Source of the DNA: an uncultured Mollicutes bacterium
Lineage (GTDB): Bacteria; Bacillota_I; Bacilli_A; ML615J-28; CAG-313
Length of the DNA stretch: 23,888 bases
Reading direction: 5' to 3'
Assembly (NCBI GenBank): GCA_900548675.1
Contig: URLJ01000027.1
Span: forward strand, 1 to 23,888
This document shows positions 14,667 to 22,621 of the stretch, one piece after another. The first letter of the stretch is position 1; every line of letters begins with the position of its first letter. The translations under genes were made by a program, and so were the position numbers. The notes under the pieces were generated by a model. That model did no database searches. It was not told the DNA's origin and saw only the letters and a list, made by a program, of their open reading frames with translations.

Positions 14667-15254
14667 ATGAGAAAAGTAAAAAAAGTATTATTAGGAGAAG
14701 AATTTAGTAAAAAAAGAAAAAATATTTTAGTAGAATTCAAAGAATTCATATCTCGAGGAAGTGTCGTTGATTTGGCTGTCGGTGTCATTATGGGTAGTTC
14801 TTTTACTGCGATAGTAAATTCTCTTGTAAAAGATCTTTTAATGCCAATTATTTCACTTATTTCAAAAGATGGCTTTGAAAAAATGTATATAGGTATAATA
14901 AAAGCGGGAACTGCTACAGAAGACTTTACAAGTTCTAATGGCGCTTTTGTTAAAGCCGGAGGACAATTATATCGTGCGTATATAACATATGGAAATTTTA
15001 TTCAAGCTATTATTAATTTTTTATTAATAGCATTGGTCATTTTTACAATTGTTAAAATCATCAATATGGTTCACAATAAGGCTGAGGCTGTCGCTAAAAG
15101 CATCGAAGCTAGAAAGAAAGCCGAAGAAGAAAAAGCTTTAGAGGTTGTGCCTGCCGCACCAGCTGAACCTGTTATTCCTGAAGATATTAAATTATTACAA
15201 GAAATTAGGGATTCATTACAAGCAATTAAAAATGCTCAATCGAAAGATGAATAG
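14667..15254 (+). CDS. mscL: Large-conductance mechanosensitive channel MscL
   Basis: Homopentameric channel that opens under membrane tension to vent solutes during osmotic downshock. Of 195 residues, the core holds FKEFISRGSVVDLAVGVIMGSSFTAIVNSLVKDLLMPIISL (first, pore-lining helix, about 24–64), a periplasmic loop and a second helix after AYITYGNFIQAIINFLLIALVIFTIVKIIN. The C-terminal helix bundle is ELAR-like with a long EARKKAEEEK and proline/alanine linker before LLQEIRDSLQ. It is longer than the usual 130–150 residues at both ends. The frame is open to 14613, but ATG 14667 follows GGAGG (14657–14661) and lies downstream of the promoter. It is the first gene of a five-gene unit. Confidence 0.93.
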   Translation: MRKVKKVLLGEEFSKKRKNILVEFKEFISRGSVVDLAVGVIMGSSFTAIVNSLVKDLLMPIISLISKDGFEKMYIGIIKAGTATEDFTSSNGAFVKAGGQLYRAYITYGNFIQAIINFLLIALVIFTIVKIINMVHNKAEAVAKSIEARKKAEEEKALEVVPAAPAEPVIPEDIKLLQEIRDSLQAIKNAQSKDE

Positions 15255-15262
15255 AAATTAAA

Positions 15263-16747
15263 ATGAATAAAAAATATATTTTGACTATTGATCAAGGTAC
15301 TACGAGTACTAGAAGTATAATTTTTGATCAAAATGGTAAAATTGTGGGTTTATCACAGATGGAATTTTCACAAATATGCCGCAAAAGTGGTTGGGTTGAA
15401 CATAATCCTGAAGAGATTTTTGAAACTGTCGTTCAAACAATGGTTGGCTCTCTTAAAAATGCAAATTTATCATGGGAAGATATCAAAGGAATAGGTATTA
15501 CTAATCAAAGAGAAACTACCATTATTTGGGATAAAAAAACAGGGATACCGATTCATAATGCGATATGTTGGCAATCACGGCAATCACAGTCAATTTGTGA
15601 AAAATGGAAAAAAGAAGGAATAGAAGAGCTAGTATTTCAGAAAACGGGCCTACTAATTAACCCATATTTTTCTGCAAGTAAAATAGTTTGGCTTTTGAAA
15701 AATGTAAAGGGCGCCTACGAAAAAGCATTAAATGGAGAATTGTTATTTGGAACAATAGATAGTTACTTAGTATGGAAACTCTCAAATCAAAAATATCACA
15801 TTACCGATGTTTCAAATGCTTCGCGCACACTTTTGTTTAATATAAATAATGTGGCGTGGGATGATGAACTTTTAACAAAATTTGATATCCCTAAGAACAT
15901 ACTTCCAAAAGTTGTTGATACTTCAGGCATTAATGCTTACTCTATTTATTTTAAAGGTTATGAAATTCCTATAGCTGCAATTGTTGGTGACCAACAAGCT
16001 TCGTTATTTGGACAATGTTGTTTTGAAAAAGGTGATACAAAAAGTACCTATGGGACGGGATGCTTTATTTTGATGAATACAAAAAATCAATTAATTTTAT
16101 CAAAAAAAGGTTTGTTATCAACAGTAGCTTGGAAAATAAAAGGAAAAGTTGAATATGCTTTAGAAGGTTCAGTATTTGTCGCTGGTTCTGCTATTCAATG
16201 GCTGCGCGATGGCTTAGATTTTTTTGAAAAATCTAGTGATTGTGAAAAAATGATTAGAACTGATGGCAGTAATGGTGTATACTTAGTGCCTGCCTTTGTG
16301 GGACTTGGTACACCATATTGGGATAATGATGCTAGGGGAGCTATATTTGGAATTACAAGAGCTTCTACAAAAGAACATATAACAGTTGCCGCATTGGAAG
16401 CTATCGCTTATCAGGCATGTGATGTTATGGAAGTTATGCAAGAAGAGGCCGCTAGTCCTATTCAGTATTTAGGTGTTGATGGTGGTGCTTCTGTAAATAA
16501 TTATTTAATGCAGTTTCAAGCTGATATAATGAATACAAAACTTATAAGACCAATGTGTCATGAAACAACCGCTTTAGGAGCAATGTATCTTGCAGGACTC
16601 GCTTTGGGTGTATATACTAGTCTTGATGAAATCAAAAATATGCATCAAGTTGAACAAGTATTTGTTGCGGATGAAGATGATGCATGGCGTAATAAAAAAA
16701 TTAAAGGTTGGAAAAAAGCTGTATATGCAACTATGCAGTATAAATGA
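15263..16747 (+). CDS. glpK: Glycerol kinase
   Basis: Cytosolic FGGY-family kinase (494 residues) making sn-glycerol 3-phosphate from glycerol and ATP. Motifs: DQGTTSTRSIIFD at the N-terminus, GITNQRETTIIWDKKTG, DSYLVWKL, catalytic Asp243 in VGDQQASLFGQ, STYGTGCFILMNT, ALEGSVFVAGSAIQWLRDG and PAFVGLGTPYWD. In Firmicutes a His (His232 of enterococcal GlpK, in YHFYG) is phosphorylated by HPr to activate the enzyme. The matching position here is Tyr229 (YFKG), so PTS control is probably absent. It starts eight bases after mscL with only a weak ribosome site. No glpF, glpD or glpO is nearby. The product feeds phospholipid synthesis or glycolysis. Confidence 0.95.
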   Translation: MNKKYILTIDQGTTSTRSIIFDQNGKIVGLSQMEFSQICRKSGWVEHNPEEIFETVVQTMVGSLKNANLSWEDIKGIGITNQRETTIIWDKKTGIPIHNAICWQSRQSQSICEKWKKEGIEELVFQKTGLLINPYFSASKIVWLLKNVKGAYEKALNGELLFGTIDSYLVWKLSNQKYHITDVSNASRTLLFNINNVAWDDELLTKFDIPKNILPKVVDTSGINAYSIYFKGYEIPIAAIVGDQQASLFGQCCFEKGDTKSTYGTGCFILMNTKNQLILSKKGLLSTVAWKIKGKVEYALEGSVFVAGSAIQWLRDGLDFFEKSSDCEKMIRTDGSNGVYLVPAFVGLGTPYWDNDARGAIFGITRASTKEHITVAALEAIAYQACDVMEVMQEEAASPIQYLGVDGGASVNNYLMQFQADIMNTKLIRPMCHETTALGAMYLAGLALGVYTSLDEIKNMHQVEQVFVADEDDAWRNKKIKGWKKAVYATMQYK

Positions 16748-16760
16748 AAGGAAGTTTAAT

Positions 16761-17816
16761 ATGAAATTAAGAAGACAATTATTAAAGGTTATTAAATGGA
16801 ACGATGAGTCATTGGAAACAATCGTATATCGTTATCCAATGGATGATCGTGATGAAATAATGTATGGATGCCAATTGATAGTTGGCGAATCACAAGTAGC
16901 ACTTTTAGTAAAAGAAGGCGAAATAGCCGATGTTTTTGGTCCAGGTCGTCATAATCTTGAAACTAAAAATATTCCTATTTTAACAAAAATAATGTCATTA
17001 CCATGGGGTTTTGATTCGCCTTTTAAATGTGATGTATACTATGTTAATACAAAACAATTTATCAATCAAAAATGGGGAACTAGTAATCCTGTTATAATGC
17101 GTGATAAGGAATTTGGCCCTGTGCGTATTCAAGCGTTTGGTAAATATGCTTTTAAAGTGGTTGAAGCTCCTAAATTCATAAGACAAGTATCTGGAACTAA
17201 TGGAAGTTATGTAGTTTCTTCTCTTAAAGAACATTTAAAAACAGTATTTGTTACAGGATTTAGCGATGCATTAGGAGAAGCAGGAATCCCTGTTCTTGAT
17301 TTAGCATCAAAATATAATGAATTAGCAGAAATTCTAAAGAAAGACTTAGCTGACGATTTTGCGGCTATGGGTTTAGAAATAACTGCTATGTATGTTGAAA
17401 ATATCTCATTACCAGAAGAAGTTGAAAAAGTACTTGACAAACGTACTTCAATGGGTGTAATTGGTGATAAAATGGGTACATACGTTACTTATGAAGCTGC
17501 AGGTGCTATGCGTGATGCAGCTAATAATCAAGGTAATGGTTTAGCAGGAGCTGGTATTGGTATCGGTGCAGGTATGTCATTGGGACAAATGATGGGGCAA
17601 GCTATGAGTAATGCTAAAGATGCACCTGCCGATAAAAAAGAAGATACTACGACTTTTTCAAAGTGTCCTAATTGTGGCGCAACAGTTCAAAAAGGAGCCA
17701 AATTCTGTAGCGAATGTGGTACAAAAATGCCAGTTTCAAAATTCTGCAGCGCTTGCGGAGCGAAATTAGGAGATAATGCTAAGTTTTGTAGTGAATGTGG
17801 ACATAAAGCAGAGTAG
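16761..17816 (+). CDS. SPFH-domain protein with two C-terminal zinc ribbons (YdjI/virion-core-protein type)
   Basis: A 351-residue protein resembling B. subtilis YdjI. An N-terminal SPFH (band-7-like) region spans about 35–230, including VIMRDKEFGPVRIQAFGKYAF and LGLEITAMYVENISLPEE-like segments. A Gly/Ala/Met-rich flexible stretch follows (about 255–285), then two CxxC-x10-CxxC zinc ribbons: Cys302/305/316/319 and Cys329/332/343/346. SPFH proteins form membrane-associated scaffolds; in Bacillus the YdjGHI group interacts with PspA at stressed membrane. The frame is open upstream into glpK (16590), but ATG 16761 follows AAAGGAAG (16747–16754). It lies 13 bases after glpK and nine before the partner zinc-ribbon gene. 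No pspA is in the window. Family is firm; function is inferred. Confidence 0.85.
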   Translation: MKLRRQLLKVIKWNDESLETIVYRYPMDDRDEIMYGCQLIVGESQVALLVKEGEIADVFGPGRHNLETKNIPILTKIMSLPWGFDSPFKCDVYYVNTKQFINQKWGTSNPVIMRDKEFGPVRIQAFGKYAFKVVEAPKFIRQVSGTNGSYVVSSLKEHLKTVFVTGFSDALGEAGIPVLDLASKYNELAEILKKDLADDFAAMGLEITAMYVENISLPEEVEKVLDKRTSMGVIGDKMGTYVTYEAAGAMRDAANNQGNGLAGAGIGIGAGMSLGQMMGQAMSNAKDAPADKKEDTTTFSKCPNCGATVQKGAKFCSECGTKMPVSKFCSACGAKLGDNAKFCSECGHKAE

Positions 17817-17825
17817 GAGATTTTT

Positions 17826-18905
17826 ATGGAAACTCATGAAGTGACTGAAAAGGTCAATAATAAAGTATATAAGTGCCCAGGTTGTGGTGCTAATTTAACA
17901 TATGATTCTGAAACTTCAACAATGAGTTGTGATTATTGTGATTATAAATTAAAACTTGAGGGTGAAACATCTCAAGAAGAGTTTGATTTAAATGATGCCG
18001 AAGATAGTTCTTGGGAAAAAGAAGCAAAAGTGGTGAGATGTCAAAATTGCGGTGCTAATAATGTTATTGATGCTGCCGCAATTACCAATTTGTGTCCCTT
18101 TTGTGGTTCAGCTGCAGTAGTTGATACAAACGATATAGTTGGAGCTAGACCTAATCGGGTTATACCATTTAAGGTATCATCAAAACAAGCCATAAGTAAT
18201 TACCAGGTATGGTTGAAAAAACGTTTTTTTGCTCCTAGAAAGGTAAAAAAAGAATTGCCTAATCCTCTTCTTAATGGTGTATACGAACCTTCTTGGACTT
18301 ACGATACAGAGACTTTTACAAAATATAAAGGTCGTTTAGGAAAACGCTATACCGTGGTAGTTGGCTCTGGAAAAAATCGTCGTACAGAAGTTCGTATAAG
18401 ATGGTTTAGTATTTCAGGAGTACATCAGCAAAGTTTGGATGACATACTAATTTCATCAGGAAAGAAAATTGCTCAAAAAGAAATTGATAAGTTATCTCCT
18501 TACAATACTAATGATTCTTATCTTTACGATAGTCGTTATTTAGCTGGCTTCTACGCTGAGCACTACGATTTGACACGTGAAGAAGGGTGGGAAAAAGCAA
18601 AAGTTATTGGAAAAGAACGTATAAAAAATGCTATACTTAGTGGCTATTCTTATGATGTTGTCGATTATATTGATTTAGATGTAACTTTTGACAAAATCAA
18701 ATATAAGTATGTTTTAATACCTGTATGGATATGTCTATTTATGTTTAATCGTAAACAATATAATTTTTGTGTTAATGGAGAAACAGGAAAGGTTGTTGGA
18801 AAATATCCTATTTCTATTTTGAAAATAATACTACTCGTTTTATTAATACTATTAATTACTTCGATAATATTAATATTTTGTGCTTTGTTTGAGGGATGGC
18901 AATGA
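17826..18905 (+). CDS. Membrane-anchored zinc-ribbon protein (YdjG/TFIIB-ribbon type)
   Basis: A 359-residue protein beginning with two zinc ribbons: Cys17/20/35/38 (KCPGCG...CDYCD) and Cys72/75/90/93 (CQNCG...CPFCG). A globular domain follows, with RPNRVIPFKVSSKQAISNYQ, FFAPRKVKK and YEPSWTYD, and the chain ends in a hydrophobic helix (about 329–355), suggesting a C-terminal membrane anchor with the ribbons in the cytosol. This layout matches B. subtilis YdjG, which with YdjH helps recruit YdjI and PspA. The ATG follows AGGAGA (17815–17820) overlapping the previous stop. Its last four bases (ATGA) overlap the start of the NadC-like gene. No catalytic motif is visible. Confidence 0.82.
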   Translation: METHEVTEKVNNKVYKCPGCGANLTYDSETSTMSCDYCDYKLKLEGETSQEEFDLNDAEDSSWEKEAKVVRCQNCGANNVIDAAAITNLCPFCGSAAVVDTNDIVGARPNRVIPFKVSSKQAISNYQVWLKKRFFAPRKVKKELPNPLLNGVYEPSWTYDTETFTKYKGRLGKRYTVVVGSGKNRRTEVRIRWFSISGVHQQSLDDILISSGKKIAQKEIDKLSPYNTNDSYLYDSRYLAGFYAEHYDLTREEGWEKAKVIGKERIKNAILSGYSYDVVDYIDLDVTFDKIKYKYVLIPVWICLFMFNRKQYNFCVNGETGKVVGKYPISILKIILLVLLILLITSIILIFCALFEGWQ

Positions 18906-19750
18906 AAGTGACTGATGAGCAAATTGAATTATATGTTCAAGAAGATCACGCTGCCTCAGATTATTTAGTAAAGCATTTAATATCACCAAAATCTGAAATT
19001 ACGGGTAGTTTTATCGCTAAAGCAACGGGCGTAGTTTCAGGGGTGACACTAGCAATGAGCATTCTTAAAAAAATTGCTCCTAGTATAAGATACAACATAG
19101 TCAAAGAAGATGGCAAACATGTTAATCGTGGTGATGTTATTGTTACGATAAGAGGAAAAGCAGGAGATGTAATAAAATCATATCGAATAGCACAGAACTT
19201 TATGGAACGTTTATCAGGAATTTCATCTAGTATCAATAAGTATGTACTTGAATTATCTGGCTATACAACTAAAGTTGTTTTGAAACGTTCAACCACACCA
19301 GGATATAGAGAACTCGAAAATGAAGCTGTTCAAAATGGTGGTGGCGAAATGTTTTCAAGATATATTGACGATAAAAGAATAATTACATGTGAACATATTG
19401 CTGCTGTTGGTTCTATTACGGATGCGGCAACCATGTATGAAGCTAAGAATCGTGCTAATGTCCCTTACTGGATCGAAGTAGAGGATGAGGACGAGTTTTA
19501 TGAAGCCAGTTTAACAGGATGTTTAGGAATAATTTTATGTAATTTTTCTAATGCAATGATTGAAGAAGCGCTTGAAATGAATCAAAAAGGAAAAATTCTT
19601 GCCTTGGATAACAAAAATATAACCGTACCGAATATTAGAAGTTTTGCAAAATATGGTTTTGCGTATATCTTTGTTCCTGCAACTACAACAGCTTATAAAG
19701 CTTTAGATATTGATTTTAAAACTTTAGAGAAAAGAAGAAAACTAAAATAA
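18902..19750 (+). CDS. NadC-fold (nicotinate-nucleotide pyrophosphorylase-like) protein with altered active site
   Basis: A 282-residue protein with the quinolinate phosphoribosyltransferase fold: IAQNFMERLSGISSS (about 97–110), STTPGYRELENEAVQNGGGE (130–149), an EHIAAVGS strand and a C-terminal VPNIRSFAKYGFAYIFVPATTT barrel end. Residues that bind quinolinate and PRPP in true NadC are largely changed: DTRKTTPG reads LKRSTTPG (Lys to Ser130), GGGxxHR reads GGGEMFS, KDNH reads TCEH (162–165), LDN reads LCN (Cys213) and the SGGI phosphate loop reads DNKNI. Arg103 of RLSGI is kept. It is therefore probably not an ordinary NadC. The ATG at 18902 follows GAGGG and overlaps the previous stop as ATGA; an ATG at 18896 has no room for a ribosome site. 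Confidence 0.75.
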   Translation: MKVTDEQIELYVQEDHAASDYLVKHLISPKSEITGSFIAKATGVVSGVTLAMSILKKIAPSIRYNIVKEDGKHVNRGDVIVTIRGKAGDVIKSYRIAQNFMERLSGISSSINKYVLELSGYTTKVVLKRSTTPGYRELENEAVQNGGGEMFSRYIDDKRIITCEHIAAVGSITDAATMYEAKNRANVPYWIEVEDEDEFYEASLTGCLGIILCNFSNAMIEEALEMNQKGKILALDNKNITVPNIRSFAKYGFAYIFVPATTTAYKALDIDFKTLEKRRKLK

Positions 19751-19770
19751 GCAATAATTAAAAAGAAAAT

Positions 19771-19805
19771 AAAAATTGAGTTCTACAAAAGAACTCAATT
19801 TTTTA
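19771..19805. terminator. Bidirectional terminator between the NadC-like gene and the minus-strand gene
   Basis: AAAAATTGAGTTC (19771–19783) pairs with GAACTCAATTTTT (19791–19803) around TACAAAA. T-rich tracts follow on both strands, so it can end the mscL operon from the left and the small membrane gene from the right. Confidence 0.9.
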
Positions 19806-19806
19806 T

Positions 19807-20214
19807 TTATTTACTTTTATGCATTTTTCGCACACGATACTTGAAAATAGAAATACTCAAGTTAACGCCAATTATGGATCCTATTATACATATTAATAAG
19901 TAAGATGCGTATTTAACAAAACTCATAATTGAAAAACTTGCATGCGTTATAATTGCCAATAAAAATCCAATGAGTATTATTATTGCCCCATTTATTAGCC
20001 CATTTATAATTCCTTTACGTTTTTCAATCAAACCTGTCAGCAAACCTACAATAAGAAAATAGCCAAGCATAATTAAATAAGTTGATAAAGTAAAAGAAGA
20101 ATTGTTAATGTTTATTTTTTGGAAATATGCTAATAAAGTATAAATTACCACGATGGGGATAAAAATAATAAGAGATAATAATAATTCTTTAATTTTTTTA
20201 ATAATTATTTTCAT
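19807..20214 (-). CDS. TIGR04086/YrzE-type small membrane protein
   Basis: A hydrophobic protein of 135 residues with four predicted transmembrane helices (about 10–30, 42–62, 70–92 and 98–118) and a basic C-terminal tail (KYRVRKMHKSK). The glycine pattern GLINGAIIILIGF and the end IGSIIGVNLS resemble the TIGR04086 (YrzE) family of Firmicutes membrane proteins, whose function is unknown. The frame opens four codons earlier (20226), but the ATG at 20214 has GGTGA upstream at good spacing, and the only -10-like TATAAT (20235–20230, minus strand) would start transcription after 20226. It converges with the mscL operon at a shared terminator and diverges from the DUF421 gene. Confidence 0.75.
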   Translation of the reverse strand: MKIIIKKIKELLLSLIIFIPIVVIYTLLAYFQKININNSSFTLSTYLIMLGYFLIVGLLTGLIEKRKGIINGLINGAIIILIGFLLAIITHASFSIMSFVKYASYLLICIIGSIIGVNLSISIFKYRVRKMHKSK

Positions 20215-20259
20215 ATATTTCACCATTAAATTATATGAGTAGGAGGTAGCAAATATACT

Positions 20260-20910
20260 ATGAATGATATATTATTAATAACTTTACGTACAATTCTTGG
20301 TTATATTGTTTTGATAGTGATGCTTAAAATAATGGGAAAAAGAGAAATCGGTCAATTAAGTTTATTCGATTTATTAATTTTGCTATCAATAGCTGATATA
20401 ATGGTAATAGGTATTGAAAATTTCGATGCTTCAGTTTGGTATGTTTTAGTTCCTATTATTTCTCTAACAATAATTCAAAAAATCTTGGCTTTTATAACTT
20501 TAAAGTCGAAATCAATAAGAACTTTATTAGATGGTAAAGAATCATTAATAATTAATAGAGGAAAATTAGAATATAAAGAAATGAAAAAACAATGTTATAA
20601 TATGGAAGATTTATTGTCACAACTACGCGATAAAGATGTGTCTAATTTATCAGAAGTGGAATATGCAATTCTTGAAAATAATGGAAAATTATCAATTATT
20701 AAATATAATGATAATAAAAATAATTATTTTCCTTTGCCTCTTATCGTAAGTGGAAAGATAGAAAAAAAGAATGTATCCTTATCTGGTCTTACGGAAAAGG
20801 AATTTGCAAATATGATAAAAGATATAACAAAAGAAGAAATTAAAAACATTGATTGTGCTTTTTTAAAAAACGGTAGCCTTGAATATGTTTTTCATGGAAC
20901 TGACAAGTAA
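20260..20910 (+). CDS. DUF421 (YetF/YkjA-type) membrane protein
   Basis: A 216-residue membrane protein of the DUF421 family. The N-terminal part has about three helices with the hallmark GKREIGQLSLFDLLILLSIADI (about 26–47, split by the conserved GQL turn). Behind it comes the soluble part: KSIRTLLDGKESLIINRGKLEYKEMKK and VSNLSEVEYAILENNGKLSII, both typical. In spore-forming Bacilli, family members such as YetF and YdfS are made late in sporulation and affect spore membrane and germination traits. The role here is inferred only. The ATG follows AGGAGGT (20241–20247) with a rather long 12-base gap. Its stop lies four bases from the end of spoVB on the other strand. Confidence 0.85.
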   Translation: MNDILLITLRTILGYIVLIVMLKIMGKREIGQLSLFDLLILLSIADIMVIGIENFDASVWYVLVPIISLTIIQKILAFITLKSKSIRTLLDGKESLIINRGKLEYKEMKKQCYNMEDLLSQLRDKDVSNLSEVEYAILENNGKLSIIKYNDNKNNYFPLPLIVSGKIEKKNVSLSGLTEKEFANMIKDITKEEIKNIDCAFLKNGSLEYVFHGTDK

Positions 20911-20914
20911 TAGA

Positions 20915-22426
20915 TTAATGTTTACTATTTATATGTAAACTCTTGATGTCCAAAAGCTTAAGATATATAGTAAGCGAAGCAAATAAAACTGCAATTATTA
21001 AGGAATTAAAAATGAAATTTATAGGAATTATTCGTTTAATAAGAATGCCTATACCAAAGGTAATTAAGAAAAGTAGAATGATATTTAAAATATTAGAAAA
21101 ATCTGGTTTGTATTTTAGGTATTTTACTAAAAACAAAAAAACAATGATTGTAGATATGATAGCAGTAGCTGTTATCGCGTAAAAAATACTGGTAATTCCT
21201 ATTTTTGGGATAAATGATAGGCCTGCAATAAGCACTAAACGGAGTAAATTAATGATAGTAGAACACCAAAAAATTAGCTTTGATTTACCGATAGCTTGAA
21301 GAATCGCAACTATTGGAGCTTGAATATAATATAAACTAAACAAAAATACAAAAGGTCTTATATAACTAACGCCCTTAGATGTGTTGTATATTAAATTCAT
21401 GAATTCAGCAGGGTATAAAAATAGTAGTATAGCAATTAAGAGACCGGGAACGATTGCGAAAACAAGGGTCTTATGAACATAATAGGCTATGCTGTCCATC
21501 TTTTTTAAGACATAATTTTCGGCTATATGAGGTATTAATGTTGTCGCAATACCTATTGATAAGAAAGAAGCAGTAGTGAGTAATGGAATAGCGTAGGCAT
21601 TTATGATTGTGTATTCTGTTTGAATACTTTCCTTTTTAAATCCTATGAAAAGAAGAACAGATGTATAGATGATGGGTTCAAAGAAATAAGTTATACTTCC
21701 AATAAGCCTAGTAAAAGTATTAGGTACTGCGACCTTTAAGATACTTCTTTTTTCTCCTGTCGTATTTATTATATTGAGAGGTTTATATTTTTTTAATTTA
21801 ATCGTTAAATAGATAATAGAACAAAGTTCACCTATGGATAGTGTAACTAAAACAAGAGTTGTGACAAATACAATATTATAGTCTTTAAAAATAACTATGA
21901 ATAAGATTGAAAATATAATTCTTGTAAGTTGTTCAATAAAACCAGCTGTTGCAGGGATTGTCATTTTTTTCAAACCATTAAAATATCCCTTTAAAGTATC
22001 GCTTATACCAACAAGAGGAATTAAAATTATTGTTGATAGTATTGGAAAAAATAGATCTGGATTGTTAAGCCAGTTTGTAGTAAGTGGTTTAATTATCAAA
22101 AATAATACTAAAATAGTGATTATAGACATAAAAATTGAAAGCTTTATAGCTTCTTTAATTAATCTTTTGGGGGATAGGAAATGGTGTTGTAAACTTTCGG
22201 CTACTAACTTGCTGATAGTAATGTTTAAACTGAAACTTGATATATTGATAAAAAGCAAAATGGTAGGAAAACTCATTATATATAGACTCATTCCTGCTGT
22301 TCCTAATAAACGAGTTATAACTATTTTGTTTAGTAAACCTAGTAATTTAATGATAAATCCACTAGATATAACTATTAAAGTATTGTAAAAAAAAGAATTT
22401 CTTATTCCTTGTGATGTTTTTGTCAT
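20915..22426 (-). CDS. spoVB: Stage V sporulation protein B (SpoVB), MOP-superfamily flippase
   Basis: Polytopic membrane protein (503 residues, about 14 helices; B. subtilis SpoVB is 518) of the polysaccharide-transporter/MurJ-like superfamily. SpoVB is needed to build spore cortex and is thought to flip lipid-linked precursors. The N-terminus matches the family: GFIIKLLGLLNKIVITRLLGTAG (about 23–45, with the usual GLxxK pattern) and SSFSLNITISKLVAES. The ATG at 22426 has an excellent ribosome site, AGGGAGGT, on the minus strand (22440–22433). The upstream region contains a sigma-E-like element and an inverted repeat. A MurJ or capsule flippase is possible, but length and the N-terminal pattern favour SpoVB. 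Confidence 0.82.
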   Translation of the reverse strand: MTKTSQGIRNSFFYNTLIVISSGFIIKLLGLLNKIVITRLLGTAGMSLYIMSFPTILLFINISSFSLNITISKLVAESLQHHFLSPKRLIKEAIKLSIFMSIITILVLFLIIKPLTTNWLNNPDLFFPILSTIILIPLVGISDTLKGYFNGLKKMTIPATAGFIEQLTRIIFSILFIVIFKDYNIVFVTTLVLVTLSIGELCSIIYLTIKLKKYKPLNIINTTGEKRSILKVAVPNTFTRLIGSITYFFEPIIYTSVLLFIGFKKESIQTEYTIINAYAIPLLTTASFLSIGIATTLIPHIAENYVLKKMDSIAYYVHKTLVFAIVPGLLIAILLFLYPAEFMNLIYNTSKGVSYIRPFVFLFSLYYIQAPIVAILQAIGKSKLIFWCSTIINLLRLVLIAGLSFIPKIGITSIFYAITATAIISTIIVFLFLVKYLKYKPDFSNILNIILLFLITFGIGILIKRIIPINFIFNSLIIAVLFASLTIYLKLLDIKSLHINSKH

Positions 22427-22442
22427 AAATTTACCTCCCTTT

Positions 22443-22471
22443 ATTTTATGCGTAAACCATAAATAATATAA
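22443..22471 (-). promoter_or_regulatory. Possible sigma-E promoter of spoVB
   Basis: On the minus strand TTATATT, exactly 14 bases, then CATAAAAT resembles the Bacillus sigma-E consensus (KMATATT–N14–CATACAAT) with one mismatch in each box. spoVB of B. subtilis is sigma-E dependent. Against it, the predicted start (about 22436) would fall inside the AGGGAGGT ribosome site. Confidence 0.35.
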
Positions 22472-22473
22472 AT

Positions 22474-22529
22474 AAAAGAATCAATAAGTATTTAAATGAA
22501 ATATATGAATCGTGAATATTGATTCTTTT
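22474..22529. repeat. Inverted repeat in the spoVB–apt divergent region
   Basis: AAAAGAATCAATA (22474–22486) and TATTGATTCTTTT (22517–22529) are perfect 13-base complements separated by 30 bases. The loop holds a third GAATC. T-rich sequence lies beyond the stem on both strands. It could be an operator for divergent genes or a terminator-like hairpin blocking antisense read-through. Confidence 0.5.
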
Positions 22530-22548
22530 TTATTTTTTTGCAAAATAG

Positions 22549-22577
22549 TTTAAGAAAGAATAAAAAAATGATATAAT
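22549..22577 (+). promoter_or_regulatory. apt promoter, extended -10 type
   Basis: TGA plus perfect TATAAT (22572–22577) with a weak -35 TTTAAG (22549–22554) at 17 bases. It leaves a leader of about 38 bases before the apt ATG, ending in AGGAGTG. It likely serves apt and rel together. Confidence 0.6.
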
Positions 22578-22621
22578 AGATAAGTAGTAAAAACTATAAT
22601 AATTAAATTAGGAGTGTAATT

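Noticed and set aside
16590..16760. N-terminal extension of the SPFH protein into glpK
   Set aside because: The 57 extra codons are out-of-frame glpK sequence; ATG 16761 has AAAGGAAG at correct spacing.
20920..20940. GTTTAC/GTAAAC hairpin at the spoVB–DUF421 convergent end
   Set aside because: Six A–T-rich pairs with a nine-base loop and no T tract; it lies mostly inside the spoVB coding end and is too weak to call a terminator.
21897..22388. A 163-codon plus-strand reading frame
   Set aside because: It lies wholly inside spoVB on the opposite strand, has no ribosome site, and its composition is the mirror of a hydrophobic membrane protein.
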